DNA from: Caulobacter henricii
GTDB taxonomy: Bacteria; Pseudomonadota; Alphaproteobacteria; Caulobacterales; Caulobacteraceae
DNA length: 64,000 bases
NCBI RefSeq assembly: GCF_001414055.1
Contig: NZ_CP013002.1
Span: forward strand, 1,116,001 to 1,180,000
Direction: 5' to 3'
Position 1 is the first letter of the stretch; each line of letters opens with the position of its first letter. Shown here piece after piece: positions 9,413-17,264 of this stretch. Both the position numbers and the translations under genes were made by a program. The notes under the pieces are model-generated. The model saw only the letters and a list, made by a program, of their open reading frames with translations. It ran no database searches and had not been told where the DNA came from.

Positions 9413-9461
9413 CCGTGTTTTGTCATATGCGATTGCCCTGCCCTCGGGGGGCTCGGTGCCA

Positions 9462-9489
9462 CTTCCCCCGAAAGGGGAGGATCTTTTTT
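9462..9489 (+). terminator. Possible intrinsic terminator in the intergenic region
   Basis: A 7-bp stem including TCCCC and GGGGA around a CGAAA loop (9462-9480) is followed three bases later by six T residues (9484-9489). It does not directly follow a gene, so it may be a second, backup terminator or end an unannotated transcript. Confidence 0.4.
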
Positions 9490-9686
9490 AAGGTGCCCCC
9501 CTTGAACCGGACTTGGGGCTGCATAGATGTCTAAAGCGGGCCGGGCCCCTCTGACGAGTGAATGCAAGCATTCGTGATGTCGGACCGCATCGGGTGTTCT
9601 CGATGTCTGGGTCCGGTTGTCCCTCCCCCCCCCCCTCGGTCCGGATCCAGCGTTGAGAACACCCCCCGTTTGGAAAGGGAATGCTC

Positions 9687-10028
9687 ATGCCGCTTCTGAT
9701 GTGCCCCAACTGCGATAGTTCGATGCAGGCGGTGAACCGGGCCGGCGTCGAGTTTGACATGTGCCCCAAGTGCCGGGGTGTGTGGCTGGATCGCGGCGAA
9801 CTGGAAAAGCTGATGGCCATGGAGCGCGAGGACGCCGCCAGTGAGGCCGCGCCGCCGCCGCGTCAGGCACCGGCGTATCAGGCTCCGCCGCAACAGCAGC
9901 ACTATGCGCCGCCCCCGCGCTATGAAGAGCCTCGCCGCTACAAGGATGACGATGACCGTCATCGCTATGGGCAGCATGGCCACTACAAGAAAAAGAAGGG
10001 TTTTGATCTCTTCGATATCTTCGACTGA
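9687..10028 (+). CDS. Zinc-ribbon (zf-TFIIB family) protein
   Basis: The 113-residue protein has an N-terminal zinc ribbon formed by CPNC (residues 6-9) and CPKC (26-29), followed by [13 protein letters not shown], the signature of the zf-TFIIB family. The rest is low complexity: a Pro/Gln/Tyr-rich stretch, a basic-acidic run ([18 protein letters not shown]) and a short amphipathic tail FDLFDIFD. I prefer the ATG at 9687 to the one at 9681, which touches the GGAAAGGGA ribosome site. Family members are small cytoplasmic proteins of unknown role. The htpX gene starts 10 nt later, so the pair is probably co-expressed. Confidence 0.85.
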   Translation: MPLLMCPNCDSSMQAVNRAGVEFDMCPKCRGVWLDRGELEKLMAMEREDAASEAAPPPRQAPAYQAPPQQQHYAPPPRYEEPRRYKDDDDRHRYGQHGHYKKKKGFDLFDIFD

Positions 10029-10038
10029 CCAGGGACGA

Positions 10039-10968
10039 ATGAACCACTTCAAGACCTATGTGCTGCTGGCCGGCCTGACCGCCCTGTTTATGGCGGCAGG
10101 GTTTCTTCTGGGTGGCCCGACGGGTATGCTTATCGCCCTGGTCTTCGCGCTTGGCCTGAATGCGTTCTCCTACTGGAACGCCGACAAGATCGTCCTGAAG
10201 ACCTATGGCGCGGTCGAGGTGGACGAAACCCATCCCGACCGCCGCATCCGCGACTATGTGGTCGACGTGAAGGCCATGTCCCACAAGGCCGGCCTGCCCC
10301 TTCCGCGCATCTGCGTGATGGAGAACAGCCAGCCCAACGCTTTCGCCACAGGGCGCGATCCCGAGCACGCCGCCGTGGCGGCCACCACGGGTCTTCTGGC
10401 CCTGCTTGACCGCGATGAGATCGCCGGGGTCATGGCCCATGAGCTGGCCCATGTGAAGAACCGCGACACCCTGACCATGACGGTGACGGCCATCATTGCC
10501 GGCGCCATCTCGGCCCTGGCCAATTTCGGTCTGTTCTTCGGCGGTTCGCGCGAAGGTGACCGGCCTGGCGGGATGATCGGGGCCATCGCCATCGCCATTC
10601 TGGCGCCCATTGCGGCCATGCTGGTGCAGATGGCCATCAGCCGTTCGCGTGAATATGAGGCCGATCGCGTGGGGGCCCAGATCGGTGGCGACCCTGCCGC
10701 CCTGGCGCGCGCCCTGCAGAAGATCGAAGCCTATGCCCGCGGCGGGGCGGTGAACCACGAGGCCGAGCGCAATCCGGCCACGGCCCACATGTTCATCATC
10801 AATCCGCTGAACGGCAGCGGGGCCGACAACCTGTTCTCGACCCATCCAGCCACCCCCAACCGCGTTGAGGCCCTTCTGGCCCTGGGCGTGGCGCAGGGTG
10901 GGCGGATCCGGCGCGCAGGCACCGCCGTGCCGGTCAGCACGCCGCGCCGGAGAGGGCCCTGGAGCTAG
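10039..10968 (+). CDS. htpX: Membrane metalloprotease HtpX
   Basis: The 309-residue M48 peptidase degrades misfolded membrane proteins from the cytoplasmic side. Two N-terminal membrane segments cover residues 7-25 and 27-46. The zinc motif HELAH is at 134-138, flanked by the family sequence [14 protein letters not shown]. Two further membrane segments lie near residues 146-165 and 175-195. The third zinc ligand is the first Glu of [11 protein letters not shown]. Length is slightly above E. coli HtpX because of a basic C-terminal tail. It follows the zinc-ribbon gene by 10 nt and probably shares its transcript. Confidence 0.93.
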   Translation: MNHFKTYVLLAGLTALFMAAGFLLGGPTGMLIALVFALGLNAFSYWNADKIVLKTYGAVEVDETHPDRRIRDYVVDVKAMSHKAGLPLPRICVMENSQPNAFATGRDPEHAAVAATTGLLALLDRDEIAGVMAHELAHVKNRDTLTMTVTAIIAGAISALANFGLFFGGSREGDRPGGMIGAIAIAILAPIAAMLVQMAISRSREYEADRVGAQIGGDPAALARALQKIEAYARGGAVNHEAERNPATAHMFIINPLNGSGADNLFSTHPATPNRVEALLALGVAQGGRIRRAGTAVPVSTPRRRGPWS

Positions 10969-11115
10969 TTCGCCTCCACCGGCAGCACCGGATTGTATTC
11001 CCAACCCCAGGGCACCCACCTCGCCCAGGGCTGGCTTCCTGGGGCTTGGTGCGGCCAAGGCGGGGGCCGAGCGCGCCAGAACCGCCGCGAGGCCAAGAAT
11101 GCCGTTGCGCATCAT
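10965..11115 (-). pseudogene. Possible frameshifted small exported Trp-rich peptide gene
   Basis: On the minus strand an ATG at 11115 follows a good ribosome site (GGGGAGAG). It opens a signal-peptide-like leader, MMRNGILGLAAVLARSAPAL. That frame does not stop sensibly, but a one-base shift after the leader gives a short Trp-rich tail, WARWVPWGWEYNPVLP, and a stop at 10965. The span is 151 nt, one more than a multiple of three, so one indel would make a protein of about 49 residues. This may be a decayed gene, a sequencing slip, or chance. Confidence 0.3.
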
Positions 11116-11169
11116 GTGTCTCTCCCCAAGGATCGCGGCGACAGTCCCCCGGGGTTCGTACCGCCGTCT

Positions 11170-11526
11170 ATGCCGCCCTCCCGTCGCTCTCTGCTGGTTT
11201 CAGGCCTGGCTCTGATCGTGGCTGGCTGCGCCACGCGGCCGAGTCTGATCGTGTCCGATGGGGTCTGGCCGGAACTGGAGCCCGTCGGGGTGACGGTCGG
11301 ACGCGAGGGACTGAGCCTGCGGCTGGCTTCCAGGGGCTGTACGCTGAAGGCGGACATTGTGTTTCGTGTTGATCGGTCAGAGGGCAGGGCCGTGCTGGCC
11401 TTCGCCCGGCGAAGACTGGAGACCTGCCGTTTTGGCGACGTGGCGGCGGTCGATCTGCTTTTCAGATACGCAGAGCTGGGCCTGAGACGCGGGGAGCGGA
11501 TCGCCGTCGCCAATCCCCGCCTTTAG
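11170..11526 (+). CDS. Small lipoprotein, paralogue of the one at 8003
   Basis: The 118-residue protein starts with an arginine-containing signal peptide ending VAGC (lipobox). The mature region shares a clear pattern with the lipoprotein at 8003: S(R/N)GCT...AD, then (V)LAFARRRLETC, then a final RGERIAVANP corresponding to RGAKVRVRNP. The cysteine pair is conserved in both. The frame stays open further upstream, but ATG 11170 is the first start giving a lipoprotein signal. Function is unknown. Confidence 0.75.
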   Translation: MPPSRRSLLVSGLALIVAGCATRPSLIVSDGVWPELEPVGVTVGREGLSLRLASRGCTLKADIVFRVDRSEGRAVLAFARRRLETCRFGDVAAVDLLFRYAELGLRRGERIAVANPRL

Positions 11527-11538
11527 CCGGCCTCCGAC

Positions 11539-11958
11539 CTAGGTCTTTGCCGTAAACCGCTCGACCATCCAGTCCAGCACCCGGGCCGGTCGCCGGGCGG
11601 CGATGTCGATCAGCACCCAGTCCGTGCGGCTCTGGGCGCACATCTCACCGTCGGGGCCGTCGATTCGAACATAGCGCTCGAAGCGTGGGCCCTTCAGCTC
11701 GCCAGCCCAGGTAAGGCCAGTGGCGATCTCATCCAGTCGCAGCTCGCGGCGATAGTCGATCTCGTGGCGGCGCGCCACCCAGCTCCAGCCGGCCCGTTCC
11801 TCGGGCGTGGTCCAGGCTTCCCAGTGGGTTATGGCCAGGTCCTGGGCCCAGGCCAGATAGACCACGTTGTTGACGTGTTCATTGGCGTCGATATCCGCCG
11901 CCGTAGGCGTGAACGTCATCGAGAAGGCGTTGGGGGCCGGCTGAAAGACCTTGCTCAA
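11539..11958 (-). CDS. Acyl-CoA thioesterase, 4-hydroxybenzoyl-CoA thioesterase-like hot-dog family
   Basis: The 139-residue single hot-dog domain protein contains ADIDANEHVNNVVYLAWAQDL, the N-terminal catalytic helix region of YbgC/4HBT-type thioesterases, with Asp in the place of the usual catalytic acid and a downstream asparagine pair. Substrates are probably acyl-CoA or acyl-ACP thioesters; the exact acyl group is unknown. Its ATG overlaps the grxD stop by 4 nt (ATGA), so it is translated with grxD as the last gene of a bolA-AKR-grxD-thioesterase unit. Confidence 0.8.
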   Translation of the reverse strand: MSKVFQPAPNAFSMTFTPTAADIDANEHVNNVVYLAWAQDLAITHWEAWTTPEERAGWSWVARRHEIDYRRELRLDEIATGLTWAGELKGPRFERYVRIDGPDGEMCAQSRTDWVLIDIAARRPARVLDWMVERFTAKT

Positions 11959-12296
11959 GCGGCGATCAGGCCCTGCTCGGCAAAGAGGGTCTTCAGCTCG
12001 CCGGACTGGAACATCTCGCGGACGATGTCGCTGCCGCCGATGAACTCACCCTTCACATAGAGCTGGGGGATGGTCGGCCAGTCGGTGAAGGTCTTGATGC
12101 CCTGACGCAGGTCATCGTCCTGCAGCACGTCGACGCCGATGAACTCGACGCCCAGATGGTCGAGGATCTGGACGCTGACCGCCGAAAAGCCGCAACGGGG
12201 CTGGTCGGGCACGCCCTTCATGAACAGCACCACGGCGTGGTCGGTCACGGTCTTGGCGATGAAGTCGAGGGCGGGGGAAGCGGCGGCGTCGGTCAT
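11955..12296 (-). CDS. grxD: Monothiol glutaredoxin Grx4 family
   Basis: The 113-residue CGFS-type glutaredoxin binds a [2Fe-2S] cluster with glutathione and hands it to other proteins, often as a heterodimer with BolA. The CGFS motif is at residues 35-38 within PRCGFS, preceded by FMKGVPDQ, with the glutathione-binding WPTIPQLYV and GGSDIV later. Length is normal. It lies downstream of bolA on the same strand, as in many alphaproteobacteria, but separated from it by the aldo/keto-reductase-like gene. The thioesterase start overlaps its stop. Confidence 0.95.
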   Translation of the reverse strand: MTDAAASPALDFIAKTVTDHAVVLFMKGVPDQPRCGFSAVSVQILDHLGVEFIGVDVLQDDDLRQGIKTFTDWPTIPQLYVKGEFIGGSDIVREMFQSGELKTLFAEQGLIAA

Positions 12297-12360
12297 GGCG
12301 GGCAGATCCTTGCAAGTCCCTTCAGCTAGGCGCCGCAGGGCGGCGGGTCAAGAGCCGGGC

Positions 12361-13254
12361 TCAGCGCAGGGCCGCTTCGCGGGCCCGTTCCTGGGCGGAG
12401 AAGCGGGCCATCTCGATCTGGGCGCAGACCCCGTTGGGCAGATCTCGTTCGACCACGCCGGCCAGACGCTCGATTTCGGCCCGGCTGTCGGCAGTGATGC
12501 GCACTGTGGCCAGGGAGGGTTCGGTCAGGGCATAGCCCAGACAGATGTCCTCGGCGCCCCAGCCCGAGGTGTCGGTCAGGAAGTCATAGCCGCCGACATC
12601 GGCCAGCGGATCGCTGCGCCGGCGCCAGAGAGAGGGCTTCTGGAACACGGGCTTGGCATTGATCTCGCGCAGGGCCTGGGGCCAGTAGTCCTCGCCGATG
12701 ACCGCCAGGTCCCTGGTGACGGCGGCACGGACACGATTGCGGTCCGCCCAGCCCGACGACAGGTTGAACGGCGACGCCAGGGCGGTGACGAGGCCCGAAT
12801 CCAGCAGGCCGGGATGTACGTCTCCGCGGGTGGCGACACCCAGTCCACGGATGGCGCGGCCGTCGCGCAGGGTGCGCAGGGCCGAGATGGCGGCGGGCGA
12901 CAGGTCAGGACCCAGGGAATCGTTGATCAGCACCTGGTCGAGATAGTCCAGGCCCAGGCCGTCGAAGGCCGAGGCCATCATCTGCTCGACCGCTGCGGCA
13001 TTGAACTGGCCGGCGTCCTCGCGCACCCGCCAGGCCAGGAACAGCAGGCGCCGTTCGACCGAGGCGAAGGCTTCGGCCGCGCCCTGGAGCAGGGGCGGCG
13101 ACTCGCCGTCGATCTGAAAACTGTTTATGCCGCTCTCGATGGCCGAGAAGATCAGGTCCCGCCACTCGCCGGCCCGCAGGCGCGACTGGTCCGACAGGCG
13201 AAGGGTGATCGCCGAAACCGTCATGCCCGAATTGCCGAACGGACGGTAGCGCAT
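12361..13254 (-). CDS. Aldo/keto-reductase-like protein without the catalytic tetrad
   Basis: The 297-residue protein begins with the AKR signature [15 protein letters not shown] and follows a barrel-like order of segments, including [15 protein letters not shown] and a C-terminal [14 protein letters not shown] that resembles the NADPH-binding region. The usual Asp-Tyr-Lys-His tetrad is not kept. Asp49 is present, but Pro occupies the Tyr position (IDGESPPLL), Trp75 falls where Lys is expected (FLAWRV), and Asn111 replaces His. It is therefore probably not an oxidoreductase. Its start lies 2 nt after the bolA stop, and grxD follows 64 nt later, which suggests a role tied to the BolA-Grx4 pair. 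Confidence 0.75.
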   Translation of the reverse strand: MRYRPFGNSGMTVSAITLRLSDQSRLRAGEWRDLIFSAIESGINSFQIDGESPPLLQGAAEAFASVERRLLFLAWRVREDAGQFNAAAVEQMMASAFDGLGLDYLDQVLINDSLGPDLSPAAISALRTLRDGRAIRGLGVATRGDVHPGLLDSGLVTALASPFNLSSGWADRNRVRAAVTRDLAVIGEDYWPQALREINAKPVFQKPSLWRRRSDPLADVGGYDFLTDTSGWGAEDICLGYALTEPSLATVRITADSRAEIERLAGVVERDLPNGVCAQIEMARFSAQERAREAALR

Positions 13255-13256
13255 GA

Positions 13257-13499
13257 CTAGCCGGCCGGGTCCGAGGGCGGGGCGGCGGTTTCCAGGGCCA
13301 GGGCATGCAGGGTCCCACCCAGCACATCGGCCAGGGCCCGGTTGACCATCTGGTGCTGCTTGACCCGGTTCAGGCCGCGGAAGGCCGGCGAAACGATACG
13401 GGCCTTGTAGTGATCGCCGTCACCGGCCAGATCGGTCAGGACGATCTCGGCGTCGGGGAAGGCGGCCTGCAGGCGGCCTTCGAGGTCGGCGGGAGACAT
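13257..13499 (-). CDS. bolA: BolA family protein
   Basis: The 80-residue protein has the BolA fold sequence: [33 protein letters not shown], then the helix-turn [17 protein letters not shown] with the conserved His of the (F)xGxxxVxQHxxV pattern. The HYKA form and small size fit the IbaG/YrbA-like branch that partners with CGFS glutaredoxins in iron-sulfur handling. I chose ATG 13499 because upstream residues are not BolA-like. It heads the minus-strand unit that includes grxD. Confidence 0.9.
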   Translation of the reverse strand: MSPADLEGRLQAAFPDAEIVLTDLAGDGDHYKARIVSPAFRGLNRVKQHQMVNRALADVLGGTLHALALETAAPPSDPAG

Positions 13500-13588
13500 G
13501 GGCACGGCAGGAAACTCCAGTCCTTGAAGAGGGTGTATCGCCGGTGAACTCTTAAGAACGGGCGTACGCGTGGAAGATGGGGCGTCTT

Positions 13589-13619
13589 TTGACGACAACC
13601 ATGGTTAAGTCGATTTAAC
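13589..13619 (+). promoter_or_regulatory. Candidate promoter with overlapping inverted repeat
   Basis: TTGACG (13589-13594) is followed by an AT-rich ATTTAA (13613-13618) at 18-nt spacing, 36 nt before the M28 peptidase ATG. GTTAA and TTAAC arms separated by 6 nt (13604-13619) cover the -10 region. This resembles a CtrA-type box but with 6 instead of 7 spacer bases, so CtrA binding is only a possibility. It also lies between divergent bolA and the peptidase gene. Confidence 0.4.
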
Positions 13620-13654
13620 TCCCCCTGGTAGATGCCTGAGGGCATAGGGACGCC

Positions 13655-14590
13655 ATGATTCATTTTCCTGCTTTCCGTATCGCCGGTCTCGCCCTGGCCA
13701 TTACCTTGGCTGCCGCCGGTTCGGTCAGCGCTGCCAAGCCCGGCGACAAGGCTCTGGAGGACGTTCGCATCCTGTCGGACGACGCCATGCAGGGGCGGGC
13801 ACCGGGTACGCCGGGATCGGCCCTGGCGCGGGCCCATATCCTCAAGCGCTTCGGCGAGATCGGCCTGTCGCCGGTCGGTGACGGTTTCGAGCACCCGTTC
13901 AGCTTCGACAAGCGCGATGGCACCCGGGTGGAGGCCATCAATCTGCTGGCCCGGATTCCAGGGTCCACGCCGGGCGGCAAGGTCCTGGTCGTCTCGGCCC
14001 ATTACGACCATCTGGGCGTGCGCGGCGGCGAGGTGTTCAACGGTGCCGACGACAACGCCTCGGGCGTGGCGGGTCTGCTGGCGGTGGCCGAGGCCTTCAA
14101 GGTCCAGCCTCCCAAACACGATGTGATTCTGGCCGTGCTCGACGCCGAAGAGGGGGGGCTGCGCGGGGCCCGGACCTTTGTCGACAATCCGCCCGTGCCG
14201 CTGTCGACGATCGGCCTGAACATCAATTTCGACATGCTGAGCAAGAACAAGAAGAACGAGCTCTATGCCAGTGGCGCTTCGGCCTATCCGGCCCTGAAGC
14301 CCATTCTGGACGCCGTGGCGGCGACTTCGCCGGTTCGCCTGATGCAGGGTCACGATACCGACGCCGATGGCCCTCAGAACAACTGGACCAGCCAGTCGGA
14401 CCATTACGTCTTTGCCGCCAAGGGCGTCCCCTGGGTGTATTTCGGGGTCGAGGACCACCCGGAATACCACCGCAGCACCGACGACTTCGCGACAATCCCG
14501 CAGGACTTCTTCCGGCGCTCGGTGGCCACGGTGGTCGCAGCCAGCCTTGCCCTGGAGCGCGACCTGGATCGCCTGCAGTCCGGCCACTGA
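13655..14590 (+). CDS. Exported M28 family zinc aminopeptidase
   Basis: The 311-residue protein has a signal peptide ending SVSAAK near residue 27. It then shows all metal-ligand regions of M28 peptidases: SAHYDHLG (His/Asp), NGADDNASG (bridging Asp), LDAEEGG (catalytic Glu and ligand Glu), NINFDML (Asp) and EDHPEYHRSTDD (His). It should remove N-terminal amino acids from peptides in the periplasm. No PA domain is present, so it is a compact form. It stands alone with its own promoter candidate and is followed by the histidine kinase on the same strand. Confidence 0.92.
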   Translation: MIHFPAFRIAGLALAITLAAAGSVSAAKPGDKALEDVRILSDDAMQGRAPGTPGSALARAHILKRFGEIGLSPVGDGFEHPFSFDKRDGTRVEAINLLARIPGSTPGGKVLVVSAHYDHLGVRGGEVFNGADDNASGVAGLLAVAEAFKVQPPKHDVILAVLDAEEGGLRGARTFVDNPPVPLSTIGLNINFDMLSKNKKNELYASGASAYPALKPILDAVAATSPVRLMQGHDTDADGPQNNWTSQSDHYVFAAKGVPWVYFGVEDHPEYHRSTDDFATIPQDFFRRSVATVVAASLALERDLDRLQSGH

Positions 14591-14703
14591 GCCCTCGCTG
14601 GGCGCGGCCGATTGCCGCCCCAGTTGGCATGGGGGCTCATCTGATCTTAAGTTGAGGTCTGCACGCTCGAGTTCGAAGAGGATTCGCCGCAATCGAACGG
14701 TCA

Positions 14704-16545
14704 ATGATGCGCGACACGATCATCAGGACCAGCTGGATAGTGGCGGCCGTTGTCGGTGCAGCCACGGCGCTCGACTATGTCATCAACGTCCTGATTCTGC
14801 CTGGCGCAGCCGATTTCTCGCCCGTTTCTACCGTTATCATCTCGTGCCTGATTACGACGCCACTGGCCTTTTACCTGACCCAGCAGCAGCAGGGCCTGAT
14901 CAGGTTGCGGTCCGACCTCTCGAACAGTCTGGCCGGCAAGCAGCAGGCCATCGAGGAGGCGGAACGCCGGCGGGCCGAAGCCGAAGACGCCCTGGAGCGT
15001 TTACGGGAAAGCGATCGCCTCTATCGCCTTTTGTCAGAGAACCTGACCGACAACATCAATCTGTGGTCCAGGACCGGCGAGCGACTCTACATGTCACCGT
15101 CGATCGAACGCCTGACCGGCTTTACGGTCGAGGAGTGGCTGACCTTGCCGCCTGAAGCCATGACCAGCCCCGAGGACTATGCCCATGTCCAGGCGCTGGT
15201 GCGCACCCTGGTGCCGGGCGGCGAGTCGAAGATCTATGAGTACGAAAGTGCTCGCAAGGACGGCACGCCGATCTGGTTCGAAAGCACCTACAAGCGCGTG
15301 GCCGGCGCTGAGCGGGAGCTGCTGGTTACGACGCGCGACGTCACGGAGCGCAAAAAGCTGGAACTGGAGCTGACCCGGGCGTTGGGGCTGGCCCAGTTGG
15401 CGGTGGCGGCCAAGTCCGACTTCCTGGCCAACATGACTCACGAACTTCGCACCCCGCTGAACGCCATCATCGGTTTCGCCGGCGTGCTGAAGGGGTCGAC
15501 CACCCTGTCCGAGCGCGATGCGCGCCATGTGGGCCTGATCCAGGACGCCAGCAATACCCTGCTCAATGTCGTCAATGACGTGCTGGACTTTTCACGGCTC
15601 GAAGCCGGCGGGGTCGAGCTGGATCCGCAACCCTTTGACCCCCGCGAGATGGTCGCCTCCTGTGCCGCCCTGATTGAAGGACAGGCCGGGGCCAAGGGCC
15701 TGATCCTGGAGGTCGTGGCACCGGACGATGTGCAAGCCATGCAGGCCGATGCACCGCGTCTGACCCAGGTTTTGCTGAACTTCCTGTCCAATGCGGTGAA
15801 GTTCACCAATAGCGGCCGGGTCACCGTCGTGGTCGATCAGCGACTGGACGGCGAACAGGGGATGCTGCGCATCGAGGTGCGCGATACCGGTATCGGCATC
15901 GCCAGCCACCAGCTGGATGGTGTGTTTGAGCGCTTTTCACAGGCCGATGCGGCGGTGTCGCGTCGGTTCGGCGGCACGGGTCTGGGCCTGGCCATTTCCC
16001 GCCGCATCATCGAGCAGATGGGCGGCGATATCGGCGTCTATAGCCGCGAGGGCGAGGGGTCGCGCTTCTGGTTTGAAATCCGGGCTCCGCTCTGTGACCT
16101 GGTGCCGGAAGCGCCCAGGGAAGACCCCGCCCCGCCGGATTCGGATCAGTCCCTCCACCTGCTGCTGGTCGAGGACAATGCGGTCAATCGCGAGCTGATC
16201 CGCACCATGCTCGAACCCTTCGGCATCACGATCGAAACCGCCAATGACGGTGTTGCGGGCGTCGAGGCCATGCGTCAGGGCAGCTTTGATCTGGTGCTGA
16301 TGGATGTCCAGATGCCGGGGATGGATGGCCTGACCGCCACGCGCCGGATCCGGGCCATGACCGACATGCCGGGATCACGCACGCCGATTGTCGCCATGAC
16401 CGCCAATGTCCTGCCCGAACAGGTCGCCAACTGCATCGCGGCCGGCATGGATGATCACCTGGGCAAGCCGATCAATCCGACCAAGCTGCTGGAAACCGTC
16501 GCGCGCTGGTCCGGGCGCGAACATGCCGGAGCCATGGCGGTCTAG
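14704..16545 (+). CDS. Membrane-bound hybrid histidine kinase with PAS and receiver domains
   Basis: The 613-residue protein has two N-terminal membrane helices (about 10-32 and 41-60), a coiled coil (62-105) and a PAS/PAC sensor region (105-220). The HisKA domain has His246 in MTHELRTPLN. The ATPase domain shows the N box (Asn363 in NFLSNAVKFT), DTGIGI and GGTGLGLA. A C-terminal receiver domain has Asp534 in LMDVQMPGMDG. Almost no periplasmic loop is present, so the signal is probably cytoplasmic, membrane or redox. No cognate response regulator or phosphotransfer protein is encoded next to it. Two in-frame ATGs lie 3 nt apart at the start. Confidence 0.93.
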   Translation: MMRDTIIRTSWIVAAVVGAATALDYVINVLILPGAADFSPVSTVIISCLITTPLAFYLTQQQQGLIRLRSDLSNSLAGKQQAIEEAERRRAEAEDALERLRESDRLYRLLSENLTDNINLWSRTGERLYMSPSIERLTGFTVEEWLTLPPEAMTSPEDYAHVQALVRTLVPGGESKIYEYESARKDGTPIWFESTYKRVAGAERELLVTTRDVTERKKLELELTRALGLAQLAVAAKSDFLANMTHELRTPLNAIIGFAGVLKGSTTLSERDARHVGLIQDASNTLLNVVNDVLDFSRLEAGGVELDPQPFDPREMVASCAALIEGQAGAKGLILEVVAPDDVQAMQADAPRLTQVLLNFLSNAVKFTNSGRVTVVVDQRLDGEQGMLRIEVRDTGIGIASHQLDGVFERFSQADAAVSRRFGGTGLGLAISRRIIEQMGGDIGVYSREGEGSRFWFEIRAPLCDLVPEAPREDPAPPDSDQSLHLLLVEDNAVNRELIRTMLEPFGITIETANDGVAGVEAMRQGSFDLVLMDVQMPGMDGLTATRRIRAMTDMPGSRTPIVAMTANVLPEQVANCIAAGMDDHLGKPINPTKLLETVARWSGREHAGAMAV

Positions 16546-16661
16546 TCACCGCCTGAGCCGTCATACAGATTTTTCGTCAACGGTCGCATCCGGGCGTTCA
16601 GCACGGCCGTAACTCCGCTTGTCCCAGCAACGGACCAGTAAACTTCCCCGGAGACGATCTA
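16546..16661. other. Intergenic region before the fasciclin gene
   Basis: The 116 bp contain the fasciclin promoter region and GGAGA ribosome site but no clear -35/-10 pair or second gene. Confidence 0.4.
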
Positions 16662-17240
16662 ATGAAGAAGTCCACACTGCTCGCCTTTGCTGGCGTGCTT
16701 TCGATGTCCTGCGCCGGGACTGCTATGGCGGCGATGGATCACCACGGCGCTCATCATGGAAAAACTGTGATGGTCGGTGGTGCGGCCATGTATCCGAGCC
16801 GTAATATTATCGAGAATGCCGTCAATTCCAAGGATCACACCACCCTGGTTGCCGCCGTCAAGGCCGCCGGTCTGGTCGAGACGCTGTCCAGCCCCGGCCC
16901 GTTCACGGTGTTCGCGCCCACCAATGCCGCCTTTGCCAAATTGCCGGCCGGCACGGTCGAGACCCTGGTCAAGCCTGAGAACAAGGCCACCCTGACCACC
17001 ATCCTGACCTATCACGTCGTCGCAGGCCGGCTGACCGCAGCCGACATCGCCGCCAAGGCCATGGCGGGCGGCGGCAAGGCCGTTCTGACCACCGTCCAGG
17101 GTGAGCCGATCACCATCGCCAAGGGCCATCACGGCTGGACCATCACCGACGCCAAGGGCGGGGTGTCCAATATCACCGTGGCGGACGTGCTGCAGTCCAA
17201 TGGCGTGATCCACGTCATCGACACCGTGCTGATGCCCTGA
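16662..17240 (+). CDS. Secreted fasciclin (FAS1) domain protein
   Basis: The 192-residue protein has a signal peptide ending AMA near residue 23, a short His-rich linker (MDHHGAHHGKT) and a single FAS1 domain. The domain shows the H1 box PFTVFAPTNAAFAKLP, the central LTYHVVAGRL and the final NGVIHVIDTVLMP. Such proteins are exported and are thought to mediate adhesion or envelope interactions. The His-rich linker could bind metal. GGAGA precedes the ATG. It stands alone. Confidence 0.93.
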   Translation: MKKSTLLAFAGVLSMSCAGTAMAAMDHHGAHHGKTVMVGGAAMYPSRNIIENAVNSKDHTTLVAAVKAAGLVETLSSPGPFTVFAPTNAAFAKLPAGTVETLVKPENKATLTTILTYHVVAGRLTAADIAAKAMAGGGKAVLTTVQGEPITIAKGHHGWTITDAKGGVSNITVADVLQSNGVIHVIDTVLMP

Positions 17241-17264
17241 GGCCGGCCTTAGCCAGTAACAGCT

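Larger units (their letters stand above)
9236..9686. other. Gene-free region between rpsD and the zinc-ribbon gene
   Basis: This 450-bp stretch holds no convincing coding sequence. It contains the inverted repeat at 9299-9412, a terminator-like hairpin at 9462-9489 (7-bp stem, T6), a small palindrome GAATGC-AA-GCATTC at 9560-9573, and an 11-base C tract at 9625-9635. The C tract sits 50 nt before the zinc-ribbon start, in the region where its promoter should be. Confidence 0.7.

Noticed and set aside
9685..11115. 476-codon minus-strand frame opposite htpX
   Set aside because: It is a shadow, except that its first 20 codons coincide with the possible signal peptide listed separately.
13604..13619. 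A genuine CtrA box before the M28 gene
   Set aside because: The spacer is 6 nt instead of the required 7, so I list it only as a generic inverted repeat.
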